From an uncultured Blautia sp. (GTDB taxonomy: Bacteria > Bacillota > Clostridia > Lachnospirales > Lachnospiraceae), in NCBI GenBank assembly GCA_900539145.1, contig UQAX01000019.1, positions 1-44,786 on the forward strand: a stretch of DNA of 44,786 bases, read 5' to 3'. Numbering within the stretch: the first letter of the stretch is position 1; every line of letters begins with the position of its first letter. Below the pieces are notes generated by a model. It was not told the origin of the DNA. It made no database searches and worked only from the letters and a program-made list of their open reading frames with translations. The translations under genes and the position numbers were made by a program. This document shows, one piece after another, positions 16,815 through 24,678 of this stretch.

Positions 16815-17948
16815 ATGAAACAAGGAAATTCAAGTAAACCAAAATATGAAAGAATAAAAGAAGACATTCTTGCTCAAATTCGCAAAAACGATTTTTCTTA
16901 TTCAGAACCCCTCTGTACAGAGAAACAATTATCCGAGCAATATCAAGTCAGTCGAATTACAGCCAAGCATGCGCTGACAGATTTAGAACAAATGGGTGTT
17001 TTATATCGAAAACGAGGTGTAGGCAGCTTCGTCGCTCCAAATGCAGCAAATAATTTAAACCGCCTTACGCCGCCAAAGCATATCACTTCAAAAATGGTAT
17101 CTTTCCTCCTTCCTTTTGACATCACAAAAGGAGGAATGTTTAAGACTGTTGAGGTGGTAAATAATACCTTAAATGCTAACGGATGTATTATGAGCATTTA
17201 TGTATCCGGTGCAAAGGAAAAGTCTAATTTGCGTCTTCTCCTCTCACAAAATCTTTCCGGACTCATTTACTATCCTGAGAGAGATAAAATTCATCTGGAG
17301 CTTCTCAATGAATTTGTTTTTATGAATATACCGATTATTGTAATCGATAAGACAACCGATTGTCCCTATATTCATAATATTGTTTCAGACAACTTTGAGG
17401 GCGGAAGATTATTAGGCGAACACCTCATTCAGTTGGGACATCGCAACATCACATTTTTTACAACTGCACCATTGGAAGAAACTTCAACTGTCCGAAACCG
17501 CTTTGCCGGATTTCTTCATGCTTTACATGAAGGAGGTATTCAGCCAAATTCTTCCAATTTTGTCTATTATCCTCATAAGCTTACAGAAGAAGACTGCTTT
17601 GCCTCAAACAGCAATTCCCTTCAGGATACCTTACGCAGTTTATATCAGGCAGGAACGACGGCGATTATTGCCGAGAATGACCGTGTTGCACAACTGCTGT
17701 CCATGACCTGTAAAGCTATGGACATTCGTATTCCCGAAGACATCAGCCTTTGCGGATTTGATAATGATGACGCCATTCGCAATCTGAATATCACCACCAT
17801 CGGTCAAGACTTCACACGCATGGGACAGGAAATCGGACACATATTTACAGAGTCTGTGAATAATCCTGATTATCCCATACAGAAAATCACAATTCCGGTA
17901 GAGCTGTTCCCCCGCAGTTCCACCAATGCACCTCGAATACTTTTATAA
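16815..17948 (+). CDS. GntR-type repressor with LacI-type sugar-binding domain
   Basis: A 377-residue regulator of the AraR-like architecture. Residues 8-75 form a GntR winged helix (YERIKEDILAQI, then CTEKQLSEQYQVSRITAKHA). From about 95 to the end is a periplasmic-binding-protein fold of the LacI type, with VSDNFEGGRLLGEHLIQLGH, AIIAENDRVAQLL and DISLCGFDND. It is divergent from the GH38 gene with matched palindromes at both promoters, so it most likely represses the mannosidase until a mannoside-derived ligand binds. The inducer is unknown. The ribosome binding site is weak (GATGGAAATTT), which suits a low-level regulator. Confidence 0.9.
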   Translation: MKQGNSSKPKYERIKEDILAQIRKNDFSYSEPLCTEKQLSEQYQVSRITAKHALTDLEQMGVLYRKRGVGSFVAPNAANNLNRLTPPKHITSKMVSFLLPFDITKGGMFKTVEVVNNTLNANGCIMSIYVSGAKEKSNLRLLLSQNLSGLIYYPERDKIHLELLNEFVFMNIPIIVIDKTTDCPYIHNIVSDNFEGGRLLGEHLIQLGHRNITFFTTAPLEETSTVRNRFAGFLHALHEGGIQPNSSNFVYYPHKLTEEDCFASNSNSLQDTLRSLYQAGTTAIIAENDRVAQLLSMTCKAMDIRIPEDISLCGFDNDDAIRNLNITTIGQDFTRMGQEIGHIFTESVNNPDYPIQKITIPVELFPRSSTNAPRILL

Positions 17949-17963
17949 ATTCATAGAAAAAAA

Positions 17964-18024
17964 GACTGTTTCCTTAAGTACAAACAAAAAATATTTGTTG
18001 CTTAATAAAACAGTCTCTTTTTTA
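17964..18024 (+). terminator. Terminator after the GntR/LacI-type regulator
   Basis: GACTGTTTCCTTAAG (17964-17978) pairs with CTTAATAAAACAGTC (18001-18015) with two mismatches. An inner ACAAA/TTTGT stem extends the hairpin. TCTCTTTTTT follows. Confidence 0.8.
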
Positions 18025-18035
18025 CTCTCTCTAAA

Positions 18036-18074
18036 CACAAAATAGAGGGCAGTGAAATAAATCACAACCCTCTA
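18036..18074 (-). terminator. Terminator after rpmF
   Basis: On the minus strand TAGAGGG (18068-18074) pairs with CCCTCTA (18043-18049), with a GTG/CAC inner stem. TTTTGTGTTT follows. It ends the ackA-yceD-rpmF transcript, so rpmF is not read through to plsX. Confidence 0.75.
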
Positions 18075-18088
18075 TCTTACAGGAAATC

Positions 18089-18274
18089 TTATGCTTCCTC
18101 TGTTTTAATAATTTCTTTTTTATTGTAGCTTCCGCATGCACGGCAAACTCTATGAGGCATCATTAAAGCACCACATTTGCTGCATTTTACTAAGTTTGGA
18201 GCACTCATTTTCCAGTTTGCACGTCTTTTATCTCTTCTTGCTTTAGAAGATTTATTTTTTGGACATATAGACAT
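18089..18274 (-). CDS. rpmF: 50S ribosomal protein L32, zinc-binding form
   Basis: A 61-residue ribosomal protein of the large subunit. The four zinc cysteines are Cys31, Cys34, Cys44 and Cys47 (CSKC and CRAC). The basic N-terminal KNKSSKARRDKRRAN segment is typical. It starts 3 bases after the yceD stop. In many Firmicutes it is followed by plsX. Here a terminator and then plus-strand genes follow. Confidence 0.97.
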   Translation of the reverse strand: MSICPKNKSSKARRDKRRANWKMSAPNLVKCSKCGALMMPHRVCRACGSYNKKEIIKTEEA

Positions 18275-18277
18275 AGG

Positions 18278-18805
18278 TTACACCTCCTTAAATTTGCTAA
18301 ATATATCACTGATTACCGCCATTCGGGGATCTGGACTTGTCTGGTCACATTCGCATGAACCTTCATTCAAATCTTTGCCGCATTTGGGGCAAATTCCCCG
18401 GCAGTCCTCTTTACATAGAACCCTTAAAGGCCAATGGATTAAAATCTCATTATGCACTAACTGCTCTACGTCCAGGCTGCAACCTGTGACATAATTAATT
18501 TCATCTAAGTCTTTTATCCTGTCTTCCCTCGAAGCCTTCATGTCAATTTCTTCCGATATGTCAACCTCAAATTCAGTGGGAACATCCTTTAAGCACTTAT
18601 CGCAAGGTAGCGCAAGAACAATTCTGCCCTTTGCCTCTATTTTGACAACCTTCTTACCTGTATTGACTAAAGTCACACAGATTGGCTTTTTTTCAATAAC
18701 CGGGAAACTTCCCAGCTTTGATTGAAAGAAATCCATGGAAACAGGTGCTTCAACAACCTGTGTCTTTCCTTCTATGGATAAAATTTCTGATAAATCAATT
18801 AGCAT
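18278..18805 (-). CDS. yceD: YceD family protein (DUF177)
   Basis: A 175-residue protein of the YceD/YlbN family, implicated in 23S rRNA accumulation in E. coli and almost always encoded beside rpmF. CDKC (near residue 69) and the C-terminal CRGICPKCGKDLNEGSCECD stretch are family cysteine motifs and may bind zinc. AGGAG lies 6 bases before the ATG. It lies between ackA and rpmF, as in related Clostridia. Confidence 0.93.
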   Translation of the reverse strand: MLIDLSEILSIEGKTQVVEAPVSMDFFQSKLGSFPVIEKKPICVTLVNTGKKVVKIEAKGRIVLALPCDKCLKDVPTEFEVDISEEIDMKASREDRIKDLDEINYVTGCSLDVEQLVHNEILIHWPLRVLCKEDCRGICPKCGKDLNEGSCECDQTSPDPRMAVISDIFSKFKEV

Positions 18806-18863
18806 AATAGTCTCCTAATCACACCTTGTAAATTATACATAGGGATTTACAGTTTGTCAACCA

Positions 18864-20060
18864 TTATTTTGAAACTAATTCGGCAGTTTCCTGACAAATA
18901 GCTAATTCTTCATTTGTAGGAACGATTGCTACTGTTACTTTAGAGTCCGGAGTAGAGATGATTTTGTTCTCTCCTCTTGTCTGGTTTGCTTCTTCATCCA
19001 ATGTAATTCCAAGGTATCCTAAGCTTTTTACTACTGCTTCACGTACAGGAATTGCGTTTTCACCGATACCGCCTGTAAATGCAATGGCATCTACACCGTT
19101 CATAGCTGCTACATAAGAACCGATATATTTTACAATTCTGTAACATAAGCAGTCTACTGCACGTTTTGCATCTTCGTTACCCTGTTCTCTTGCTTCGTTT
19201 AAGTCACGGAAGTCACTGGAAAGCCCTCTGGAAAGTCCCAGTAAACCGGATTTTTTGTTCAGGATATTTACCATTTCTGTTACGTCAATGTTTTCTTTTT
19301 TGCAGATAAAGTCAAGAACTGCCGGATCCAAGTCACCGGAACGTGTTCCCATAACAAGACCTTCCAATGGTGTAAGTCCCATAGAAGTATCTACACATTT
19401 ACCGTTTACAACTGCACTGATGGAAGAACCGTTTCCTAAGTGAGCTACGATAACTTTAGAGTTATCAGGATCTAATCCTAAAAATTTGATTGTTTCTTTG
19501 GATACAAATCTGTGAGATGTTCCGTGGAAACCATATTTACGAACTTTATATTTATCATAGTATTCGTAAGGAATTGCATACATATATGCTTTTTCCGGCA
19601 TTGTCTGATGGAAAGCTGTGTCAAATACGGCTACGTTTGGTTTGCCCGGCATCAATTCCATACATGCACGGATACCCATTAAGTTTGCAGGGTTGTGCAG
19701 AGGTCCTAAATCGCAGCATTCTTCGATTACGGAAATAACTTCGTCGTTGATAATGCAGGAGTCAGAAATTTTTGCTCCGCCGTGAAGTACACGATGTCCG
19801 ATTGCTTCTACTTCATCTAAGCTTTTTAAAACACCTGTATTTGGATTTACTAAAGCATCTAATACCATTTTAATTGCTTCAGTATGAGTAGGCATTGCTG
19901 CTTCTGTTACTTCTTTTTCTCCGCCTGTTGGCTGATATACTAATCTTCCGTCAATTCCAATACGTTCACATAATCCTTTTGCTGCTACTGCCTCTGTTTC
20001 AGAGTTGATTAACTGGAATTTCAGTGATGAACTTCCGCAGTTTACTACTAATACGTTCAT
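18864..20060 (-). CDS. ackA: Acetate kinase
   Basis: A 398-residue ASKHA-fold kinase that interconverts acetyl-phosphate plus ADP with acetate plus ATP, the energy-yielding step of acetate fermentation. Motifs include VNCGSSSLKFQ at the N-terminus, GHRVLHGG, the catalytic Asp in AVFDTAFH, YGFHGTSHR and TGGIGEN. It leads an ackA-yceD-rpmF unit. The partner pta is not adjacent. A strong promoter and a palindrome lie in its 75-base leader. Confidence 0.98.
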   Translation of the reverse strand: MNVLVVNCGSSSLKFQLINSETEAVAAKGLCERIGIDGRLVYQPTGGEKEVTEAAMPTHTEAIKMVLDALVNPNTGVLKSLDEVEAIGHRVLHGGAKISDSCIINDEVISVIEECCDLGPLHNPANLMGIRACMELMPGKPNVAVFDTAFHQTMPEKAYMYAIPYEYYDKYKVRKYGFHGTSHRFVSKETIKFLGLDPDNSKVIVAHLGNGSSISAVVNGKCVDTSMGLTPLEGLVMGTRSGDLDPAVLDFICKKENIDVTEMVNILNKKSGLLGLSRGLSSDFRDLNEAREQGNEDAKRAVDCLCYRIVKYIGSYVAAMNGVDAIAFTGGIGENAIPVREAVVKSLGYLGITLDEEANQTRGENKIISTPDSKVTVAIVPTNEELAICQETAELVSK

Positions 20061-20114
20061 ATTCTCTTCCTCCGATATCTTAAGATAATCTATATACAGA
20101 TTGCTCTGTAATTC

Positions 20115-20129
20115 TGGTCATTTTGACCA
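20115..20129. promoter_or_regulatory. Palindrome in the ackA leader
   Basis: TGGTCA-TTT-TGACCA is a perfect 6-bp inverted repeat just downstream of the predicted ackA transcription start. It could be a repressor site or a 5'-end hairpin in the mRNA. No factor can be named. Confidence 0.4.
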
Positions 20130-20141
20130 TTTCTATTTTTT

Positions 20142-20170
20142 ATTATACACTGTTTCTTTAACACAAACAA
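20142..20170 (-). promoter_or_regulatory. ackA promoter
   Basis: On the minus strand TTGTTT (20165-20170) and consensus TATAAT (20142-20147) are 17 bases apart, giving a leader of about 75 bases. Confidence 0.75.
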
Positions 20171-20205
20171 GAGAAGCTTTTAGATTTTCTCGGAAAAGCT
20201 CTCTT
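20169..20205. other. Hairpin of unknown role upstream of ackA
   Basis: AAGAGAAGCTTTT (20169-20181) pairs with AAAAGCTCTCTT (20194-20205) with one bulged base and a 12-base loop. A T-rich stretch follows on the plus strand as in a terminator, but no plus-strand gene precedes it. It abuts the ackA -35. Confidence 0.4.
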
Positions 20206-20239
20206 ATTCTTGTATTATTTTCCAAACATTTTTATAAAA

Positions 20240-20279
20240 CAGAAAACTATTGTCAGTTTTCTGCTTTTTCCTGTATACT
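20240..20279 (+). promoter_or_regulatory. tmcAL promoter with overlapping palindrome
   Basis: TTGTCA (20250-20255) and TATACT (20274-20279) are 18 bases apart. CAGAAAACT (20240-20248) and AGTTTTCTG (20255-20263) form a perfect 9-bp inverted repeat around the -35. It may be an operator or a terminator, since short T-runs flank it on both strands. Confidence 0.5.
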
Positions 20280-20324
20280 ACATACTAGTGTACTGTATCA
20301 TTCACCAGAAAACGGAGGTACTTT

Positions 20325-21569
20325 ATGAAAAAAGCAGTGGGCATTATCGCAGAATATAATCCTTTTCACAAAGGACATGAATATCAGATCCGACAGGCAA
20401 AAGAAAAGACAGGGGCAGAAATTGCCGTTATTTTAATGAGCGGAGATTTTGTACAGCGAGGTACTCCTGCCATTTTCGCAAAACACCAAAGAACAGCTAT
20501 GGCTCTTTTAGGAGGGGCTGACATTGTTTTCGAGCTTCCTTCCTTTTATGCCTGCGGCAGTGCAGAATATTTTTCATCAGGAGCAGTTTCTATTTTCAAT
20601 GCCTTAAATTCCATTGATTTTCTATGCTTTGGAAGCGAAAGCGGCGAAATAGATCCCTGCCGCTTTTTGGGAGCGCTTCTTGCAGACGAACCAGAACTTT
20701 ATAAAGAAAAGTTACGCAGTTTTTTAAAACAGGGACTCTCTTTTCCTGCTGCCAGAAAATCAGCATTGACGGAATATTTGAAAGAGAAGAACATTCCATT
20801 TTCCGAAGATTTTTTAGATACTCCAAACAATATTTTAGGTATCGAATACTGTAAGTCTCTCGCTGCTCAAAACAGCAGTATTGTTCCTGTTACCATAAAA
20901 AGAATTGGCAGCGCTTACCATGAGACTTCTCTGTCTTTATCTTATCCCAGCGCTTCCGCCATACGCAAAGAGCTTGCTGCCACTTGGAATACTCAGAAAT
21001 CCCTTTCTGATACCTTGAAAGATGCGCAGCCTCCTGCTGTAAAGGATTACCTGTGCTCTGTATTGGAAAAAGAAGCTTTCCTCACAGAAAATGATTTCTC
21101 GGTACTTTTAAAATATGAACTGATGAAAAACACACCGGAAAGTCTGTGTGCTTTTTCCGATATGTCCCCTGATTTAGCCAGACGGATTTATCACCATCTG
21201 AATACCTTTGAAACCTTTACAAAATTTGCAGAGCAATTAAAAACAAAAGAGCTGACTTACACCCGCATTTGCCGGGCTTTGCTCCATGTATTATTAAATA
21301 TTCCCTCTGATTTGCCTGCTGTCTCTCCTGCGTATGTAAGACTTTTGGGATTAAAAAAAGAAAGTTCTTCCTTTTTGCGTATTTTACAGAAAAACAGTGA
21401 TATTCCAATCATTACAAAAGTCGCCGATTATAAAAAATTATTGCCAAAAGAAGCTTACTCTCTTTTTGAAAAAGATTTATTTGCTTCCAATCTTTACGAA
21501 ACAGTGAAGTGTAATAAAAAATCGGCAGCCTTTACAAACGATTTGCAAAAGCCGCCGATTATTCTTTGA
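20325..21569 (+). CDS. tmcAL: tRNA(Met) cytidine acetate ligase TmcAL
   Basis: A 414-residue enzyme of the YlbM family. It activates acetate with ATP and acetylates the wobble cytidine of elongator tRNA-Met to ac4C. The N-terminal nucleotidyltransferase signature GIIAEYNPFHKGHEYQI contains the HxGH motif. LMSGDFVQRGTPAIF and FELPSFYACGSAEYF are family motifs. CGGAGG lies 7 bases upstream of the ATG. It is divergent from ackA-yceD-rpmF. B. subtilis ylbM is likewise next to ylbN-rpmF. Its 3' coding end forms the terminator shared with the opposing operon. Confidence 0.95.
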   Translation: MKKAVGIIAEYNPFHKGHEYQIRQAKEKTGAEIAVILMSGDFVQRGTPAIFAKHQRTAMALLGGADIVFELPSFYACGSAEYFSSGAVSIFNALNSIDFLCFGSESGEIDPCRFLGALLADEPELYKEKLRSFLKQGLSFPAARKSALTEYLKEKNIPFSEDFLDTPNNILGIEYCKSLAAQNSSIVPVTIKRIGSAYHETSLSLSYPSASAIRKELAATWNTQKSLSDTLKDAQPPAVKDYLCSVLEKEAFLTENDFSVLLKYELMKNTPESLCAFSDMSPDLARRIYHHLNTFETFTKFAEQLKTKELTYTRICRALLHVLLNIPSDLPAVSPAYVRLLGLKKESSSFLRILQKNSDIPIITKVADYKKLLPKEAYSLFEKDLFASNLYETVKCNKKSAAFTNDLQKPPIIL

Positions 21570-21580
21570 TTTTTAATTTT
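21520..21580. terminator. Bidirectional terminator inside the tmcAL 3' end
   Basis: AATCGGCAGC (21520-21529) and GCCGCCGATT (21551-21560) pair with one mismatch inside the last tmcAL codons. T-rich tracts follow on both strands, so it can end tmcAL and the opposing polA-to-UPF0210 transcript, whose stops are 3 bases apart. Confidence 0.7.
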
Positions 21581-22937
21581 TAAAGCTATGGATTGGTGCA
21601 GGTATTCTTCCTTTACGGCTGACAAAAGCCTCGCAGGAATATGGATTGACCGGCATAATCGGTGCATATCCCAGTAAACCGCCGAATTCAACAGTTTCTC
21701 CTACACCTTTTCCGATAACAGGAATAATACGGACTGCTGTTGTCTTCTGGTTTACCATACCGATTGCACATTCATCTGCAATAATACCGGAAATGGTAGA
21801 TGCCTTTGTATCTCCCGGAATAGCAATCATATCCAGTCCTACGGAGCATACACAAGTCATGGCTTCCAGTTTTTCAATGGTTAAAGCATTGGCTACCACA
21901 GCGTCAATCATACCTTGATCCTCGCTTACAGGAATGAAAGCTCCGCTTAATCCACCTACATAAGAAGAGGCCATAACACCGCCTTTTTTCACCTGATCGT
22001 TTAACAGAGCCAACGCTGCTGTTGTTCCCGGCGCTCCCGCATACTCCAGACCGATTTCACAGAGAATATCTGCCACACTGTCTCCAATCGCCGGTGTAGG
22101 CGCAAGAGATAAATCTACAATTCCAAAAGGAATGCCAAGGCGTTTAGACGCTTCCTGTGCCACCAACTGACCTACACGAGTTACCTTAAACGCTGTCTTT
22201 TTAATAGTCTCACAGAGAATTTCAAAGCTTTCCCCACGTACTTGCTCCAAAGCTGTTTTTACAACGCCCGGACCGGAAACGCCTACGTTAATAATGGCAT
22301 CCGCCTCTGTTACCCCATGAAAAGCTCCTGCCATAAAAGGATTGTCATCCGGCGCATTACAAAATACCACCAGCTTCGCACATCCTAAAGAGTCGTCTTC
22401 TTTGGTTGATTCTGCTGTTTCCAGTACAATTTCCCCCATAAGACGAACTGCATCCATATTGATACCTGTCTTTGTAGAACCGAGATTTACGGAACTGCAC
22501 ACTCTTTCCGTACAAGCCAAAGCCTGCGGAATAGAGCGAATTAACAGCTCATCTGCCTGTGTCATTCCCTTACACACTGTTGCGGAATATCCGCCGATAA
22601 AGTTCACTCCCACTTCCTTTGCAACTTTGTCTAATGTCTTTGCCAGAGTCACAAAGTCTTCAGGAGTTTTGCAGGCAGCGCCGCCTACAAGGGCAATGGG
22701 TGTAATGGAAATTCTTTTATTTACAATGGGAACTCCAAACTCCTTTGAAATGTCCTCTCCTGTTTCTACCAGACGGCTGGCAAGACGGGTAATCTTTTCA
22801 TAAATTTTACGATTTAATTCCTGTAAATCTGCATCAATACAGTCTAAAAGACTAATTCCAAGTGTAATAGTACGAACATCCAGATTTTCCTGTTCAATCA
22901 TTTTGTTCGTTTCATTTACCTCATACATGTTAATCAT
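21573..22937 (-). CDS. UPF0210 (DUF711) family protein
   Basis: A 454-residue cytoplasmic protein of the UPF0210 family. It has a glycine-rich fold related to radical-type PFL-like sequences, but no established activity. Recognisable stretches are GVSGPGVVKTALE, APTPAIGDSVADI and SSYVGGLSGAFIPVSEDQGM. The start at 22937 (MINMYEV) is chosen over the frame open to 23084 because AGGA lies 7 bases upstream and the longer version would overlap the ACT gene. It follows the UPF0237 ACT protein by 32 bases, a pairing conserved across Firmicutes that suggests a shared regulatory function. Confidence 0.9.
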   Translation of the reverse strand: MINMYEVNETNKMIEQENLDVRTITLGISLLDCIDADLQELNRKIYEKITRLASRLVETGEDISKEFGVPIVNKRISITPIALVGGAACKTPEDFVTLAKTLDKVAKEVGVNFIGGYSATVCKGMTQADELLIRSIPQALACTERVCSSVNLGSTKTGINMDAVRLMGEIVLETAESTKEDDSLGCAKLVVFCNAPDDNPFMAGAFHGVTEADAIINVGVSGPGVVKTALEQVRGESFEILCETIKKTAFKVTRVGQLVAQEASKRLGIPFGIVDLSLAPTPAIGDSVADILCEIGLEYAGAPGTTAALALLNDQVKKGGVMASSYVGGLSGAFIPVSEDQGMIDAVVANALTIEKLEAMTCVCSVGLDMIAIPGDTKASTISGIIADECAIGMVNQKTTAVRIIPVIGKGVGETVEFGGLLGYAPIMPVNPYSCEAFVSRKGRIPAPIHSFKN

Positions 22938-22969
22938 AGTAATTTCCTGTCCTTTCTTCCTGCCATCTT

Positions 22970-23242
22970 TTAAATACGGTGCATTTTTGTGAAAATATCT
23001 TCTAACTGTGCATGAATAACAACACCGATTTCTCTGCCTACTGCATCCAGTTCTTCGGAAATTACACTGATTTTCTTGGAACACATACTGGTGTCTGTAA
23101 TCATCATCATATTAAAGTATCCGTCTACAATGGTTTGTGTGATGTCTAAAATATTGATATTGTTTTCTGCAAGGTAAGTACAAACCTTTGCTGTAATACC
23201 TACGGTATCCTGTCCTACTACTGTGATAATGGTTTTTTTCAT
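22970..23242 (-). CDS. ACT domain protein, UPF0237 family
   Basis: A 90-residue protein made of one ACT domain (VVGQDTVGITAKVCTYLAEN, then NILDITQTIVDGYF), followed by a second beta-alpha-beta stretch. ACT modules bind amino acids and regulate partner proteins. The adjacent UPF0210 gene is the usual partner. It has no catalytic motif. Confidence 0.92.
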   Translation of the reverse strand: MKKTIITVVGQDTVGITAKVCTYLAENNINILDITQTIVDGYFNMMMITDTSMCSKKISVISEELDAVGREIGVVIHAQLEDIFTKMHRI

Positions 23243-23267
23243 GCTTCTGTCCTCATTTCTTTTATTT

Positions 23268-24065
23268 TTATACTGTCACTAAATCGGAAACCTGCTCTCT
23301 GTGCGCTACCATAATTTTAAAATCCGTAGATTTCCATGGGTTTTCTCCCATAGTAACTTCGGAGCATACAGTTTCATAAGCAAGGGCTTCATAATTATTT
23401 TCCCGACTTAAATGTCCTAAAAAAACAGCTTTCATCCGGTCGTGTAAAAGTCTGCATAAAAGACGCCCTGCCGTTTCATTGGAAAGGTGTCCCCTTTTTC
23501 CTAAAATACGCTGCTTCAAATAATACGGGTAGCTTCCCACCTGCAGCATATTCACATCGTGGTTGGCTTCTAAAAGAAGCACATCAAGACCTGACAGATT
23601 TTCAACAATATACTCGTCATAATATCCCAAGTCTGTTGCAATCCCTACGGATTTTTGTCCTTGATTTACTCGATATCCCACTGGCTCTGCCGCATCATGG
23701 GATATTGCAAAGGGTTGTACCTCTAAGTCTCCCACCTGAAACTTTTTATTTGCCTCAATAGGATGAAAAAGTCCCTCCGGCATCTTTCCCAAAGAGCTCA
23801 TTCCTTGCATTGCCTCCATAGTTCCTCTGGTACAATAAATGGGAATTTTATGCTTTCTGGAAATCACACCCAGCCCTTTGATATGGTCGGAATGTTCATG
23901 GGTAATCAAAATACCGTTACAGTCGCCTGTGGTATGGTTAATACTGCGAAGTCCTTCTTCAATACGCTTTCCGCTAATTCCCACATCTACCAATAAACCG
24001 GTGGTATCGCTTCCAACATAAATACAGTTACCGCTGCTTCCGCTGGCTATACTACATAAATTCAT
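23268..24065 (-). CDS. MBL-fold metallohydrolase, YycJ/WalJ-like
   Basis: A 265-residue metallo-beta-lactamase-fold protein. The metal motif THEHSDH covers residues 55-61, with further ligands in AISHDAAEP, LLLEANHD and FLGHLSRENN. It resembles YycJ/WalJ, a nuclease-like protein tied in B. subtilis to the WalRK region and DNA metabolism. The substrate is not certain. Its start overlaps the end of coaE by 14 bases, so it is translationally coupled in the polA operon. Confidence 0.88.
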   Translation of the reverse strand: MNLCSIASGSSGNCIYVGSDTTGLLVDVGISGKRIEEGLRSINHTTGDCNGILITHEHSDHIKGLGVISRKHKIPIYCTRGTMEAMQGMSSLGKMPEGLFHPIEANKKFQVGDLEVQPFAISHDAAEPVGYRVNQGQKSVGIATDLGYYDEYIVENLSGLDVLLLEANHDVNMLQVGSYPYYLKQRILGKRGHLSNETAGRLLCRLLHDRMKAVFLGHLSRENNYEALAYETVCSEVTMGENPWKSTDFKIMVAHREQVSDLVTV

Positions 24066-24654
24066 AATAAGTTCTCATCTTTCGCTCAATTTGAAGATAA
24101 GTATGCGCTACATCTTCATCGTTGTATAACTGGAAGTCGCATCGAGCTTCAAACTCCTCATCCGGAAGCTGATTTGCCATCATACGCTGAATTTTCTCAT
24201 CGGAATATCCTCTGTCATGACGCAGCCGCTCCATACGCACTTCTTTTTCGCAATAAATATACCACATCTCATCACAAATTTCATCATATTTTTCTTCCAA
24301 CAGCAGAGCCGACTCAATAAAGAAAAATTCTGTTTCTTCTTTTTTTGATTTTTCAATTTCTTTTAAAATATATTTTTTTACAGCAGGATGTATAATCGCA
24401 TCCAGTTTTTTCAGCATTTCCGGATCTTTAAACACAATAGAAGCAATGGCTTCTCTGTTTAAAGAAGTATCCTCTTTTACAATCCATTCCCCAAACAACT
24501 GAATAACCGGTTCATAGCAGGAGCGTCCCGGCATCATCAATAAGTGCCCCACGTCGTCTGCCTTTACAATTCGGCTGTCAAAATGTTCTTCTATATAATT
24601 TAATACCGCACTTTTTCCTGAACCTACTCCGCCTGTCACTCCTATAATTCTCAT
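24052..24654 (-). CDS. coaE: Dephospho-CoA kinase
   Basis: A 200-residue P-loop kinase that performs the last step of coenzyme A synthesis. The P-loop is GVTGGVGSGKS. ADDVGHLLM and FFIESALLLEEKYDE are the substrate-binding regions. ATG at 24654 is chosen because AAGGAGG lies 7 bases before it and only one base before the ATG at 24660. It follows polA by 24 bases, the order polA-coaE seen in many Firmicutes. Confidence 0.95.
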   Translation of the reverse strand: MRIIGVTGGVGSGKSAVLNYIEEHFDSRIVKADDVGHLLMMPGRSCYEPVIQLFGEWIVKEDTSLNREAIASIVFKDPEMLKKLDAIIHPAVKKYILKEIEKSKKEETEFFFIESALLLEEKYDEICDEMWYIYCEKEVRMERLRHDRGYSDEKIQRMMANQLPDEEFEARCDFQLYNDEDVAHTYLQIERKMRTYYEFM

Positions 24655-24678
24655 ACCCATTCCTCCTTTGTAAATCTG

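Noticed and set aside
21573..23084. A 503-residue version of the UPF0210 protein
   Set aside because: The extra N-terminus would overlap the ACT gene in another frame and lacks a start signal. 22937 has one.
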